Below are positions 27,069 to 37,100 of a stretch of DNA of 53,963 nucleotides, one piece after another. Position numbers and translations under genes: made by a program. The DNA comes from an uncultured Pelagibacteraceae bacterium (GTDB taxonomy: Bacteria > Pseudomonadota > Alphaproteobacteria > Pelagibacterales > Pelagibacteraceae). Position 1 is the first letter of the stretch. Each line of letters opens with the position of its first letter. Below the pieces are notes generated by a model. The model worked only from the letters and a program-made list of their open reading frames with translations, was not told where the DNA came from and did not search any database. The stretch is from contig CACDIC010000007.1 in NCBI GenBank assembly GCA_902552805.1, forward strand, positions 1 to 53,963. The letters are read 5' to 3'.

Positions 27069-27854
27069 ATGATCAAAAAAATTCTAGTTATTGTTTTTAC
27101 AACCCTTGCGCTAACTATTAATGTTAACGCTGGATCTGATGGAGATTTAATTTTAAAAAAAAATGAGCCTACAGAAGTGAAGGATTGCTTCGAAAAAATC
27201 AATAGAGTGACCTTTGCATTCAATCAATCTTTAGATGGGGTAATTTTTAAACCTGCAGCATCTCTATATAGAAATCTACCCTCACCAGCTAAAACTGGCA
27301 TAAGTAATTCATTAGAAAATATCTCTCACTTATTAACAATTCCAAATAATGTTTTACAAGGTGATTTTAAACAGGCTGGTATAAACACAGGCAGATTCAT
27401 TATCAATACAACATTAGGCATTTTAGGAATTTTTGATGTAGCTCAATATCTTGGGCTTACAGATTATGAGAAAGAAGACTATGGTCAATCTTTAGCAAAA
27501 GCAGGTGTTGGCCCGGGGTGTTATATTGTACTACCAGTTTTAGGTCCAAGCACGGTTAGGGATACAATTGGTTCAACTTTTAATTTCTTAGGTGGTGATC
27601 CCTGGTACAATGTAACTGTGAGTAAGGACACTCAATATTTCGAAAATTCAGATTATTATTACTCAAAGGGAATGTCTGGTGTAAATTTCAGAGCTAAAAA
27701 TTATGATTCAATTGAAAACTTAGAAAAAAATTCATTAGACTTTTATGCTTCAGTTAAAAGTCTTTATTTGCAGGACCGACAACAAAAAATTCTTAATTCT
27801 AGAAAAATAATCAACACCCAGGACGATAGTGATTGGGAGGAGATTAGCCAATAA
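27069..27854 (+). CDS. mlaA: MlaA (VacJ) family phospholipid transport protein
   Basis: MlaA sits in the outer membrane and removes misplaced phospholipids from the outer leaflet, passing them to MlaC. I choose the ATG at 27069 (an in-frame ATG at 27042 would put a hydrophobic but signal-less leader in front). The resulting 262-residue protein starts with a clear signal peptide MIKKILVIVFTTLALTINVNA. No lipobox Cys follows, although MlaA of E. coli is a lipoprotein. The MlaA core is visible: FEKINRVTFAFNQSLD, LPSPAKTGISN, NTTLGILGIFDVAQ and YIVLPVLGPSTVRDTIG. mlaC follows after 10 bases. Confidence 0.9.
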   Translation: MIKKILVIVFTTLALTINVNAGSDGDLILKKNEPTEVKDCFEKINRVTFAFNQSLDGVIFKPAASLYRNLPSPAKTGISNSLENISHLLTIPNNVLQGDFKQAGINTGRFIINTTLGILGIFDVAQYLGLTDYEKEDYGQSLAKAGVGPGCYIVLPVLGPSTVRDTIGSTFNFLGGDPWYNVTVSKDTQYFENSDYYYSKGMSGVNFRAKNYDSIENLEKNSLDFYASVKSLYLQDRQQKILNSRKIINTQDDSDWEEISQ

Positions 27855-27864
27855 AACTAAAAAT

Positions 27865-28455
27865 ATGCATATCAGAAAAATTATATTAATAATTTTTTTT
27901 TACTTTTTATCATTAAACACTTCCTTTTCAATAGAGCCAGATATATTCGTACAATCAACTGTTAATAGAGCTTCAAAAATACTTTCAGAGAATTTATCCA
28001 AGGTTGAAAAAATTGATAAACTTAAGATAATTGCTGAGGAAACTGTAGATATTAAAGGTATTGGATTTTATACGCTTGGACCTATAAGAAAAAACTTAGA
28101 TGATAGTCAAATAGAGAAATATTCAAGCCTTTTTAAGGAATATTTTCTAAAAAGTTTTTCGAGTAGATTGTCTGAATATACAAACCCAGAGATTGATGTT
28201 TTATCTAAAGAAGTATTAAGTGAAAACTATACAATTGTTAATAGTCTATTAAAAGGGACGTCAGAAAGACCTGAAGTAAAAATTGATTGGAGAGTTTATA
28301 CAAAAAACTCTAAAAATCCCCTTATAAGAGATTTGATAATTGAGGGTTTAAGTTTAGCTAGAACTCAAAAAGAAGAGTTCTCATCTATCCTAAACTCAAA
28401 TAATAATGATATTAATTCCTTGTTTAAAACTTTGGAAAATTTTTCAAATAACTAG
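27865..28455 (+). CDS. mlaC: MlaC-type periplasmic phospholipid carrier
   Basis: MlaC shuttles phospholipids across the periplasm between MlaA and the inner-membrane MlaFEDB complex. I choose the ATG at 27865 (MHIRKIILIIFFYFL), which gives a signal peptide ending near FSIEP. The frame is open to 27829, but that would overlap mlaA. The 196-residue protein has Ttg2/MlaC features: LKIIAEETVDIKGIGFYTLG, YSSLFKEYFLKSFSSRL, VKIDWRVYTKN, and IRDLIIEGLSLARTQKEEF. The inner-membrane Mla components are not in this window. The stop lies 10 bases from a tRNA on the opposite strand. Confidence 0.87.
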   Translation: MHIRKIILIIFFYFLSLNTSFSIEPDIFVQSTVNRASKILSENLSKVEKIDKLKIIAEETVDIKGIGFYTLGPIRKNLDDSQIEKYSSLFKEYFLKSFSSRLSEYTNPEIDVLSKEVLSENYTIVNSLLKGTSERPEVKIDWRVYTKNSKNPLIRDLIIEGLSLARTQKEEFSSILNSNNNDINSLFKTLENFSNN

Positions 28456-28465
28456 TTTTTTTAGA

Positions 28466-28542
28466 TGGTGGGCCCGCCAGGACTCGAACCTGGGACCAAT
28501 ACATTATGAGTGTACTGCTCTAACCAACTGAGCTACAGGCCC
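28466..28542 (-). tRNA. tRNA with CAT anticodon, probably tRNA-Ile2 (lysidine type)
   Basis: The 77-nucleotide cloverleaf is complete with an encoded CCA. Acceptor GGGCCTG pairs with CGGGCCC (one G-T/G-C offset), the D stem is GCTC/GAGC, the anticodon loop is CTCATAA (CAT at 28508-28506), and the T arm is CCAGG-TTCGAGT-CCTGG. CAT is shared by Met tRNAs and by tRNA-Ile2, whose C34 is changed to lysidine. C4 and C5 in the acceptor stem and the TGGTC variable loop match E. coli tRNA-Ile2 better than elongator tRNA-Met. It is not an initiator. It follows the tRNA-Val gene by 52 bases. Confidence 0.8.
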
Positions 28543-28594
28543 TTTGATGAATTAAGGTTTAATACTATTCAAAAACATAATCAAGTGATTAATA

Positions 28595-28669
28595 TGGTGG
28601 GCCGTGTTGGTTACGCTCCAACTACCCCTGCAATGTCAATGCAGTACTCTACTATTGAGCTAACGGCCC
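28595..28669 (-). tRNA. tRNA-Val (GAC) with an unusual T loop
   Basis: The 75-nucleotide cloverleaf includes an encoded CCA. Acceptor GGGCCGT pairs perfectly with ACGGCCC, the D stem is GCTC/GAGT, the anticodon arm is CTGCA-TTGACAT-TGCAG (GAC, 28637-28635), and the T stem is GTTGG/CCAAC. The T loop is AGCGTAA (28617-28611) instead of the near-universal TTCRANY, so T54, T55 and A58 are absent. All stems are intact, which argues against a decayed gene. It starts 10 bases after the rpoD stop, so it may be cut from the rpoD transcript. Confidence 0.85.
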
Positions 28670-28679
28670 AAAATCAATC

Positions 28680-30506
28680 TTAACTTTCTAAGAAACTTTT
28701 TAATTGTTTAGATCTACTTGGATGTTTCAATTTTCTTAAAGCCTTCGCTTCTATTTGTCGAATTCTTTCTCGAGTAACTGAAAATTGTAAACCAACTTCC
28801 TCTAACGTATGGTCTGTATTCATGCCAACTCCAAATCTCATTCTAAGAACTCTTTCTTCTCGAGGAGTTAAAGTAGATAATATTTTTGTTGTTGCTTCTC
28901 CCAAGTTTGATTTAATGGCTTGTTCTAATGGTGCTAAAGCTTTGGTGTCCTCAATAAAATCCCCTAAACTACTATCTTCCTCATCACCCACTGGTTTTTC
29001 TAAAGAGACAGGTTCCTTTGAAATTTTTAAAACTTTTCTTACTTTATCTAACGGCATTCTTAGTTTTTTTGCTAATTCCTCGGGAGTTGCCTCTCTTCCA
29101 AATTCACTTAAAATTAATCTTTGAGTTCTAACGATTTTATTAATTGTTTCAATCATGTGTACAGGAATTCTAATTGTTCTTGCTTGGTCAGCAATAGATC
29201 TTGTTATTGCTTGTCTTATCCACCAAGTCGCATAAGTAGAAAACTTATAACCTCTTCTGTATTCAAACTTATCAACTGCTTTCATTAAACCTATATTTCC
29301 TTCTTGTATTAAATCTAAAAACTGCAATCCTCTATTTGTGTATTTTTTTGCAATTGAAATTACTAATCTTAGATTTGCTTCGACCATTTCTTTTTTTGCT
29401 ATTCTTGATTCTTTTTCTCCTTTTTGAACTCTACTCACTAGCTTTTTAAAATCTGTTACTGACATTCCAATTTTATGGCTAAATTCAATCAATCTTTCTC
29501 GGATATCTTTGAATTTTTCTTTATTTTTTGAAAAAAATTGTTTCCAAGTTGAATTTGTGTCTAAGAATTTTTTGAGATTTGGATTAATTTCGTTTCCAAG
29601 GTAAAATTTTAAAAACTCATTTCTTGGAATTTTATTATCCATCGCCAGTCTTAAAAGATTTCCTTCTAGAGAAATAATTTTTTTGTTTTCTATATAATGT
29701 TTTTGAACTAATCCCTCTAAAACTGACGGTGATAGTTGAAGAGATTTAATATCTTCCAAAATTTCTTTCACAAGTTTTTCATAACTTTTTTCTTTAGTTG
29801 AAGAAAAAATTTTTGAATTCAAAATACAATCTAGTTTTTCTTTCTGATATTTTATTAGTTTATTATAATCCTTAGTTAAATTATGGACTGTCTTAAGAAC
29901 CTTTGGTTTAATTTCTGATTCCATTGCAGCTAATGTTGGATTAAAATCCTCATCACCTTCATCACCTGAATTTTCATCGTTATCTGTTTCACCAGAGTTT
30001 TTCTGTTTTGCACTTGGACCCGTGGTTTCATCCTCCATGTAGTTAGTATCAATATCAATAATCTCTCTAACCAAAATTTCATCTTTTTGAAGTTTTTCAT
30101 TCCAATCGAAAAATTGTTGAGCAGTAATTGGGCTTTGGGATAGTGCGATTAACATTACATCCTTTCCCGCCTCTATTCTTTTTGCAATTGCAATTTCACC
30201 CTCTCGTGATAACAGTTCAACTCCACCCATTTCTCTAAGATACATTCGAATTGGATCATCGCTTTTTTCAATAGTTTTTCCCTCGTCTTTTGAAGAGCCT
30301 TCTTTTTTTCTTAAAACTTTAAAATCTGATTTTTTTTCAACTAAAGAAATTTTTTCATTTAATATGTGAATAAAAGCTTGAGCAAGATTTTGATCAGAGA
30401 GGTTTCTTTTTCCAAGAGACTTACTTAATTCTTCATAAGTAATAAATCCCCTGTGGGTTCCACGTCCCATTAAACGTGCAAATGATTTTGTAATTATTCT
30501 TTCCAC
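28680..30506 (-). CDS. rpoD: Housekeeping sigma factor RpoD (sigma-70)
   Basis: It directs RNA polymerase to housekeeping promoters. The 608 residues have region 1.2 ([12 protein letters not shown], 83-94), an acidic non-conserved region near 165-195, regions 2.1-2.4 ([34 protein letters not shown], then [13 protein letters not shown]), region 3, and region 4.2 ([27 protein letters not shown]). Region 1.1 is short. The start is GTG at 30506. It lies downstream of dnaG with a 66-base gap. The order yqeY-dnaG-rpoD corresponds to the macromolecular synthesis operon. Confidence 0.97.
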   Translation of the reverse strand: MERIITKSFARLMGRGTHRGFITYEELSKSLGKRNLSDQNLAQAFIHILNEKISLVEKKSDFKVLRKKEGSSKDEGKTIEKSDDPIRMYLREMGGVELLSREGEIAIAKRIEAGKDVMLIALSQSPITAQQFFDWNEKLQKDEILVREIIDIDTNYMEDETTGPSAKQKNSGETDNDENSGDEGDEDFNPTLAAMESEIKPKVLKTVHNLTKDYNKLIKYQKEKLDCILNSKIFSSTKEKSYEKLVKEILEDIKSLQLSPSVLEGLVQKHYIENKKIISLEGNLLRLAMDNKIPRNEFLKFYLGNEINPNLKKFLDTNSTWKQFFSKNKEKFKDIRERLIEFSHKIGMSVTDFKKLVSRVQKGEKESRIAKKEMVEANLRLVISIAKKYTNRGLQFLDLIQEGNIGLMKAVDKFEYRRGYKFSTYATWWIRQAITRSIADQARTIRIPVHMIETINKIVRTQRLILSEFGREATPEELAKKLRMPLDKVRKVLKISKEPVSLEKPVGDEEDSSLGDFIEDTKALAPLEQAIKSNLGEATTKILSTLTPREERVLRMRFGVGMNTDHTLEEVGLQFSVTRERIRQIEAKALRKLKHPSRSKQLKSFLES

Positions 30507-30572
30507 ACTAATATGTTTGAGAAGATGTATATAATATCAAATTTAAGAAAATCCATTATTAATTTAATAGTA

Positions 30573-32348
30573 TTAATTGATATTTTGCTTTTTTTTGAGC
30601 TCTTTTAGCTCATTAAACGTTGTCTCACTCAAATCTTTTGAAAACTTCGACTCTAATTCCTGGATCCTAAATTCTAAATCATAATTATTTAAGTCACGGG
30701 CAATATCCTCAAATAATTCAAGAACCTCATGATCTTTATTATTTTTTTTTTGTAAAATATGTTTGATTGGAGCGAACTTTGTAATTTTGCTAATTAATTG
30801 TGTATCTATATCTAGTGATTCAACTGATAACTTATCTTCAGAATCTAATTTTAATACAATTTTTTCAAAAATTTGTTTATTAACTTCTGAAAATAATTTT
30901 ATATCTTTGAGCAAATGAATATGATCCCGCATCAAATTCAAGTTATTAACAATAAGATAAATTAATGAAAATTCTTTTAATTCTACTCCTGACAATGATT
31001 GACTTTCGTTAAAGTACTTTTTGGTCTTCTCTAAAGATTTAGTTTTTTTCGTGTAAAAGTTTTTTTGATTTTGATTTGTATATGGGGTTAATTCAGAAAT
31101 TTTTTCTATGAAATATTCTAAAACGTATTTTTTTATGTAATTATCTTTTATTGTGTTAGCTATGGATCTTAATTTTTTTTCAAAAATTGCCATTGAAGAC
31201 GGATTATTTTGAGTATTTTTTTTATAGTGATTAAATATAAATTGATGGATTAATATTTTATTTTGTTTTGAATAATCAAAAAAATATTCTTTACCATTCT
31301 TGTTGACAAAGCTATCTGGATCTTCTTGATCTGGTAAAAATAAAAATGATATTTGCTTTTCTGGTCGTATGTCTTTGATAGAATTTTCTGCAGCTCTTAA
31401 GGCTGCCTTGTAACCACTCTCATCACCATCAAAACAAATAATAATATCATTAAAAAACTGATTAAGGATAAATATTTGTTTATCTGTTAAAGAAGTACCT
31501 AAATTAGCAACAGCATTTTCTATCCCATTTTTACTTAAACCGACTACATCCATATATCCCTCAACTAAAAAAATATTTTCAAACTTGTTGGACAATTTTC
31601 TAGCTAAATCCAGATTGTATAAGTTGGAACCTTTTTTAAAGAATAATGTTTCTGGAGAATTAACATACTTTGCAAGAAAATCACTTTTTTCAATTATTCT
31701 TCCTCCCAAAGCAATCGGTTGTCCTGAAATATTATTTATTGGAAAAATTAGTCTTCCTCTAAATCTTTCAACATATACATTCTTTTTTTCATCCAAATAA
31801 AATAATCCTGTTTCTAGTAAATCATCAATTTGATAATTATTTTTTAATTCTTCAAATAATTTTGGATTCTTTTCTACAAAACCGACCTTAAATTTTTTAA
31901 CTTGTTCTTTATCAAGTGATCTATTTTTTAGATAATCTCTTGCTTTTGAATATTTTTCATTTTTCAGAAGTTGATTATGATAAAAATTCACATATTCCAA
32001 AAAAATAGATGAGTATATTTTCCATTTTTTTTCTCTCTCTTCATCTTGTTTTGAGAAAATATAAGGTTGCATGCCAGCTAAATTTGCCAAATGCTTAACA
32101 GCCTCACCAAATTTAAAATTTTGAGTTTTCATTACAAAATCAAAAATATTTCCATGTTCAGATGTTGCAAAACAATGATAAAATTCTTTTTCATCATTTA
32201 CAGTAAAAGATGGAGTTTTTTCATTTTTAAATGGTGAAAGTCCAACATATTCTTTGCCTCTTTTTTTCAAACTGACATATTTTGAAACTACTGTTGAAAC
32301 TTTTAATCTTGTTTTAATTTCCTCTAAATATTCTTTTGGATATTTCAT
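30573..32348 (-). CDS. dnaG: DNA primase DnaG
   Basis: DnaG makes RNA primers for replication. The 591 residues hold an N-terminal zinc-ribbon-like domain (about 1-95), the RNA polymerase/TOPRIM core with VEGYMDVVGLSK near 262-273 and CFDGDESGYKAALRAAE near 305-321, and a C-terminal helicase-binding region of low similarity. In the zinc ribbon, the usual CPFH-EKTPSF and YHCFGCG read SPFK-EKTPSF and YHCFATS. S38, K41 and T62 therefore replace Cys, His and Cys ligands, and only C59 remains. The fold may persist without metal. It ends 66 bases before rpoD and starts 2 bases after yqeY. Confidence 0.95.
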   Translation of the reverse strand: MKYPKEYLEEIKTRLKVSTVVSKYVSLKKRGKEYVGLSPFKNEKTPSFTVNDEKEFYHCFATSEHGNIFDFVMKTQNFKFGEAVKHLANLAGMQPYIFSKQDEEREKKWKIYSSIFLEYVNFYHNQLLKNEKYSKARDYLKNRSLDKEQVKKFKVGFVEKNPKLFEELKNNYQIDDLLETGLFYLDEKKNVYVERFRGRLIFPINNISGQPIALGGRIIEKSDFLAKYVNSPETLFFKKGSNLYNLDLARKLSNKFENIFLVEGYMDVVGLSKNGIENAVANLGTSLTDKQIFILNQFFNDIIICFDGDESGYKAALRAAENSIKDIRPEKQISFLFLPDQEDPDSFVNKNGKEYFFDYSKQNKILIHQFIFNHYKKNTQNNPSSMAIFEKKLRSIANTIKDNYIKKYVLEYFIEKISELTPYTNQNQKNFYTKKTKSLEKTKKYFNESQSLSGVELKEFSLIYLIVNNLNLMRDHIHLLKDIKLFSEVNKQIFEKIVLKLDSEDKLSVESLDIDTQLISKITKFAPIKHILQKKNNKDHEVLELFEDIARDLNNYDLEFRIQELESKFSKDLSETTFNELKELKKKQNIN

Positions 32349-32350
32349 GA

Positions 32351-32812
32351 TTACTTATTAAGTAATTGTTTAATCAGCGCTCCCGCATTAGAGAAATCAA
32401 TTTCATCAGCATGTTGTTTTTTTAATTCTCCCATAACTTTGCCCATATCTTTTAATGAATTAGCACCTACTTTAGATATTATACCTTCGCATATTTTTTT
32501 TGTGTCTTCCTCATTTAGTTGCTTAGGTAAAAAACTTGATAAAATATTATATTCATTTTGCTCTACTTCCAAGAGATCAGACCGATTATTTTTTTTGTAA
32601 ATTTCAATTGATTCGGCTCGTTGTTTCATCATCTTTTTAAATAATTTTTTAATATCGTCATCATCAGTCTCTTTTTTATTTGGACCAGATCTATTTAAGA
32701 TATCCAAATCCTTGATGGATGAAAGAATTAACCTGTAAGTTGAGATTTTAGTTTTATCTTTTGATTTAAGCGACTTTTTATATTCAGTTTCTATAGTCTC
32801 TTTTAAGGACAT
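32351..32812 (-). CDS. GatB/YqeY domain protein
   Basis: The 153-residue protein matches the YqeY family: SLKETIETEYKKSLKSKDK (2-20), YRLILSSIKDLDI, a central RAESIEIYKKNNRSDLLEVEQNEYNILSSFLPKQL stretch, and a GxGALIKQLL-type end (SNAGALIKQLL). The family resembles the tail of GatB, which acts in tRNA-dependent amidation, but its own role is not firmly known. It is the first gene of the yqeY-dnaG-rpoD set and divergent from carA. A weak promoter (TTGAAG, 16 bases, TAGATT) lies just upstream of its start and would give an almost leaderless mRNA. Confidence 0.88.
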   Translation of the reverse strand: MSLKETIETEYKKSLKSKDKTKISTYRLILSSIKDLDILNRSGPNKKETDDDDIKKLFKKMMKQRAESIEIYKKNNRSDLLEVEQNEYNILSSFLPKQLNEEDTKKICEGIISKVGANSLKDMGKVMGELKKQHADEIDFSNAGALIKQLLNK

Positions 32813-32887
32813 AATTTTTAATCTACTTTAAAGAAAAAATTCTTCAAAAGAAAAATTGTTTTTTTACAATTTTATCATACATCTCTG

Positions 32888-32916
32888 TTGCGATAATAAA
32901 CCTTTTATTGTATTAA
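32888..32916 (+). promoter_or_regulatory. Sigma-70 type promoter of carAB
   Basis: TTGCGA (32888-32893) and TATTAA (32911-32916) are separated by exactly 17 bases in the 125-base gap between yqeY and carA. Transcription would start near 32923, about 15 bases before the carA start codon, leaving no room for a long regulatory leader. Confidence 0.5.
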
Positions 32917-32937
32917 CCTTTAACTCATGAGTTGTAA

Positions 32938-34131
32938 TTGACCAAAAAAGCAAAAAATAATAGCTCAAAAATTTCTCAAACTCATACAGGTATTTTGGTT
33001 CTTGAAAATAAGAAAGTTTTTAAAGGTATTGGAATTGGTTACGAAGGCGTTGCTACTGGTGAGGTGTGTTTTAATACATCGTTAACTGGCTATCAAGAAA
33101 TCATATCTGACCCATCATATGCAGGTCAAATTATTAATTTTACTTTTCCTCACATAGGAAATGTTGGAACAAATCATGAGGATCATGAGTCAGATAAAAT
33201 CTGGACTAGAGGAGTAATTTTTAATTCTGAAATAACTAATCCCTCAAATTACAGATCATTTTTACATTTAGATTATTGGCTTAAAAAAAACAAAATTATC
33301 GGTATCACCGGATTAGATACTAGAAACCTTACAAATTTCATTAGAGATAAAGGAGCTCCTAAAGGTACCATTTGTTATTCAAATAAAGGAAAATTCAGTA
33401 TTAATAAACTCACAAATACAACAATAAAATGGAGTGGTTTAAAAAATTTAGATCTTGCCAAAGTCGTATCCACCAGAAAAAATTATATTTGGAAAGGGCT
33501 TAAGACCTGGAGGAAAGAATTTGGATTTGAAAAAAATAAAAAAAAATCTTTACATGTAGTTGCTATTGACTATGGGATAAAAAAAAATATTTTAAGATAT
33601 TTTTCAGACTTTAATTGTAAAGTTACTGTTGTTCCATGTAAGACTTCTGCAGAAAAAATATTGAGTCTTAAGCCTGATGGAATATTTTTATCTAATGGTC
33701 CAGGAGATCCAGCAGCAACTGGCAAATATGCGATCAAGATTATAAAAGACCTAATTAAAAAAAATTTACCAATATTTGGTATTTGTTTAGGTCATCAAAT
33801 TCTCGCACTTGCTCTTGGAGGTAAAACAAAAAAAATGAAATTAGGTCATAGAGGAGCGAACCATCCAGTAAAAAATTTAATTCATGATAATGTTGAAATC
33901 ACTAGTCAAAATCATGGTTTTGAAGTAGTAAAAGAAACATTGCCAAAAAATATTGAGGTTACTCATAAGTCTTTATTCGACGATAGTATTGAAGGCATAA
34001 GATTAAAAAATAAACCAGTATTTTCTGTTCAGTATCATCCAGAGTCCAATCCAGGGCCTCAAGATAGTGTTTATTTATTTCAAGAATTTATTCATAACAT
34101 AAAAAGAAATGCCAAAAAGAAAAGACATTAA
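32938..34131 (+). CDS. carA: Carbamoyl-phosphate synthase small subunit
   Basis: This glutaminase subunit supplies ammonia to CarB for arginine and pyrimidine synthesis. The 397 residues contain the N-terminal CarA domain ([15 protein letters not shown] near 42-56) and a class I glutamine amidotransferase domain with the nucleophile Cys in [15 protein letters not shown] near 280-294 and the His/Glu pair in QYHPES near 364-369. The start is a TTG at 32938; no in-frame ATG or GTG precedes the conserved region, and the nearby ATG at 32927 is out of frame. The 3' end overlaps carB by 23 bases. Confidence 0.95.
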   Translation: MTKKAKNNSSKISQTHTGILVLENKKVFKGIGIGYEGVATGEVCFNTSLTGYQEIISDPSYAGQIINFTFPHIGNVGTNHEDHESDKIWTRGVIFNSEITNPSNYRSFLHLDYWLKKNKIIGITGLDTRNLTNFIRDKGAPKGTICYSNKGKFSINKLTNTTIKWSGLKNLDLAKVVSTRKNYIWKGLKTWRKEFGFEKNKKKSLHVVAIDYGIKKNILRYFSDFNCKVTVVPCKTSAEKILSLKPDGIFLSNGPGDPAATGKYAIKIIKDLIKKNLPIFGICLGHQILALALGGKTKKMKLGHRGANHPVKNLIHDNVEITSQNHGFEVVKETLPKNIEVTHKSLFDDSIEGIRLKNKPVFSVQYHPESNPGPQDSVYLFQEFIHNIKRNAKKKRH

Positions 34132-37100
34132 AAAAATATTAGTTGTTGGGGCTGGCCCAATTATCATCGGACAAGCATGTGAATTTGATTATTCAGGAAC
34201 ACAAGCTTGCAAAGCTCTTAAAGATGAGGGCTATAAGGTAATTTTGATAAATTCTAATCCCGCAACTATCATGACAGATCCAGATGTTGCGGACAAAACC
34301 TATGTTGAACCAATAACTTTAGATGTTTTAGAAAAAATTCTTAAAAAAGAAAGACCTGATGCAATTCTTCCTACAATGGGAGGTCAAACTGCTCTAAATT
34401 TAGCAATGGAGGCTGAAAAAAAAGGGATTTTAAAAAAATATAAAATTGAACTTATTGGAGCAAATTCAAAGGCAATTTCAAACGCTGAGGATAGAAAAAA
34501 ATTTAGAAAAAATATGATAGAAATTGGTTTAGACTTACCTAAATCCGAAATCGTAAACAACAATAATCAAGCTATCAGAGTTCTAAAAAAAATCGGTTTG
34601 CCCGCAATCATAAGACCTGCTTTCACACTTGGTGGGCTTGGCGGAGGAATAGCAAAAACAAAAAAGGAATATTTAAAAATTGTAAAAAACGGACTGCATG
34701 AGTCACCTGTTAGCCAAGTTTTGGTTGAAGAATGCTTAGAGGGCTGGAAAGAATTCGAAATGGAAGTCGTTAGAGATAAGAAAGATAATTGTATCATTAT
34801 TTGTTCCATTGAGAATATTGATCCAATGGGAATACACACAGGTGACTCAGTAACAGTTGCGCCAGCACTTACTCTCACTGATAAAGAATACCAGGTTATG
34901 AGAAATGCATCTATCGCATGTTTAAGAAAGATTGGAGTTGAAACAGGTGGATCCAATGTTCAATTCGCAATTAATCCTAAAAATGGTCGAATGGTGATAA
35001 TTGAGATGAACCCACGTGTATCAAGATCATCAGCTTTGGCATCTAAAGCAACTGGATTTCCAATTGCAAAAGTAGCAGCAAAATTAGCTGTCGGATATAC
35101 TTTAGATGAACTCAAAAATGAAATCACCAAAGTTACTCCAGCATCATTTGAACCAAGTATCGATTATGTAGTAACCAAAATACCAAGATTTACTTTTGAA
35201 AAATTTTCAACCTCCCCTGCAACTCTTGGTACTTCAATGAAATCTGTTGGTGAGGCCATGGCAATTGGAAGAAATTTTAAAGAGTCACTTCAAAAAGCTT
35301 TGATATCTTTAGAAACTGGTTTTTCAGGTCTTGATAGAATATTTGATTTATCAAAACAACAAATTGAAAAAAAACTAAAAGAAAATATACCAAACAAAAT
35401 TTTACTAGTTGCTGAGGGGATAAGAAAAAAAATTAGTTTAGATAGGATTTTTAAATTATCTAAAATTGACCCATGGTTTCTAGGTCAAATTAAAGAAATT
35501 GTTGATTGTGAAATAAATTTAAAAAAAATAGGATTACCAAAAAATTTTACAGAATTTAATAGGATTAAATCTATAGGTTTCTCAGACAAAAAATTATCAG
35601 AATTAACAAATCTTTCTGAGGAGGTTGTAAGAAAAAAGAGGATAGCACTAAAAATATTACCCGTTTATAAAAAAGTTGATACTTGTGCTGCTGAATTTAA
35701 ATCTTTTACTCCATACATGTATTCAACTTATCAAAGGAACTTTTCAATAATTTCAGAGTGTGAAGCAGAGCCGACTAGTAAAAAAAAGATAATTATTCTA
35801 GGAGGAGGACCGAATAGAATTGGTCAAGGAATAGAGTTTGATTATTGTTGTTGTCAAGCAAGCTTTTCTTTGAAAGACGCCGGTTTCGAAACAATCATGG
35901 TAAATTGTAATCCTGAGACAGTCTCCACCGATTACGATACTAGTGATCGACTTTATTTTGAACCCTTAAAAGAAGAATTCGTTTTTAATATCATCAAAAA
36001 AGAACAAATGAATGGAAACTTAATTGGTATAATTGCCCAGTTTGGAGGACAAACTCCAATTAAACTTGCTAAATTTTTACATCAAAACAAATTACCTATT
36101 TTAGGAACTCAATACAGCTCTATAGATTTAGCAGAGGATAGAGATAGATTTAGAAATTTATTAAATAAATTAAAATTAAAACAAGCAGAAAGTGGAATTG
36201 CCAAAACTTATAAACAAGCAATCAAGATTGCTGATAAAATTGGATTACCTTTAATGGTAAGACCTTCATATGTTTTAGGTGGAAGAGCAATGGAAATAGT
36301 TTATGAAAAAGGTCAATTAAGAAATTTTATTGAAGAAGCCTTTAAAGCTGCAGAGAAAAATCCAATTTTAATTGACAAATTTATTGATCATGCAATGGAA
36401 GTTGATGTTGATGCAATATCTGATGGTAAAGAGGTATATGTAGCTGGTATTATGCAGCATATTGAAGAAGCCGGTATTCATTCTGGGGACTCTGCTTGTA
36501 GCTTGCCTCCAATATCAATCAAGCCATTTTTAGTTAAGGAAATTGAAAATCAGACTAAAAAACTAGCGTTAGCTTTAAAAGTCAAAGGTTTCATGAATGT
36601 CCAATTTGCAATAAAAAAAGATGAAATTTATGTGATTGAAGTAAATCCTCGAGCTAGTAGAACTGTACCCTTTGTATCTAAAGCAAAAGGTTTGCCATTA
36701 GCAAAAATTGCATCAAGAGTGATGACTGGAGAGAAACTATTGAGATTCAATTTAAAGGAAAAATCGAAGGGAATGTATGCAGTTAAAGAGGCAGTATTTC
36801 CTTTTAATAAATTTCCAAACAGCGATTTACTTCTCGGTCCAGAAATGAAATCAACCGGTGAGGTAATGGGGTTTGATAAAAATTTTGGCATGGCATTTGC
36901 AAAAAGTCAAATTGCTGCCGCGAATTCACTTCCAAAAAATGGTCTTGCATTTATATCTTTGAAAAACTCTCACAAGGATGAGGGGATAGGTCTAGCTAAA
37001 GATTTAATTAAATTAAATTTTAAGTTAAGTGCAACAAAAGGCACTGCAGAGTACATTCGAAAACATGGAATGAAATGTAAAATTATAAATAAAGTCAGCA

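Noticed and set aside
28595..28669. tRNA-Val as a decayed tRNA
   Set aside because: All stems pair perfectly or nearly so and CCA is encoded; only loop bases deviate. Decay would be expected to hit stems too.
32852..32873. Hairpin AAAATTGT/ACAATTTT with a T6 loop between yqeY and carA
   Set aside because: It lies between two divergent starts, so it is not downstream of any gene; AT-rich palindromes are expected by chance in such DNA.
32927..32941. ATG AGT TGT AAT TGA before carA as a leader peptide
   Set aside because: Four codons with no arginine or pyrimidine-related signal, and it overlaps the TTG start. Chance is the simpler reading.
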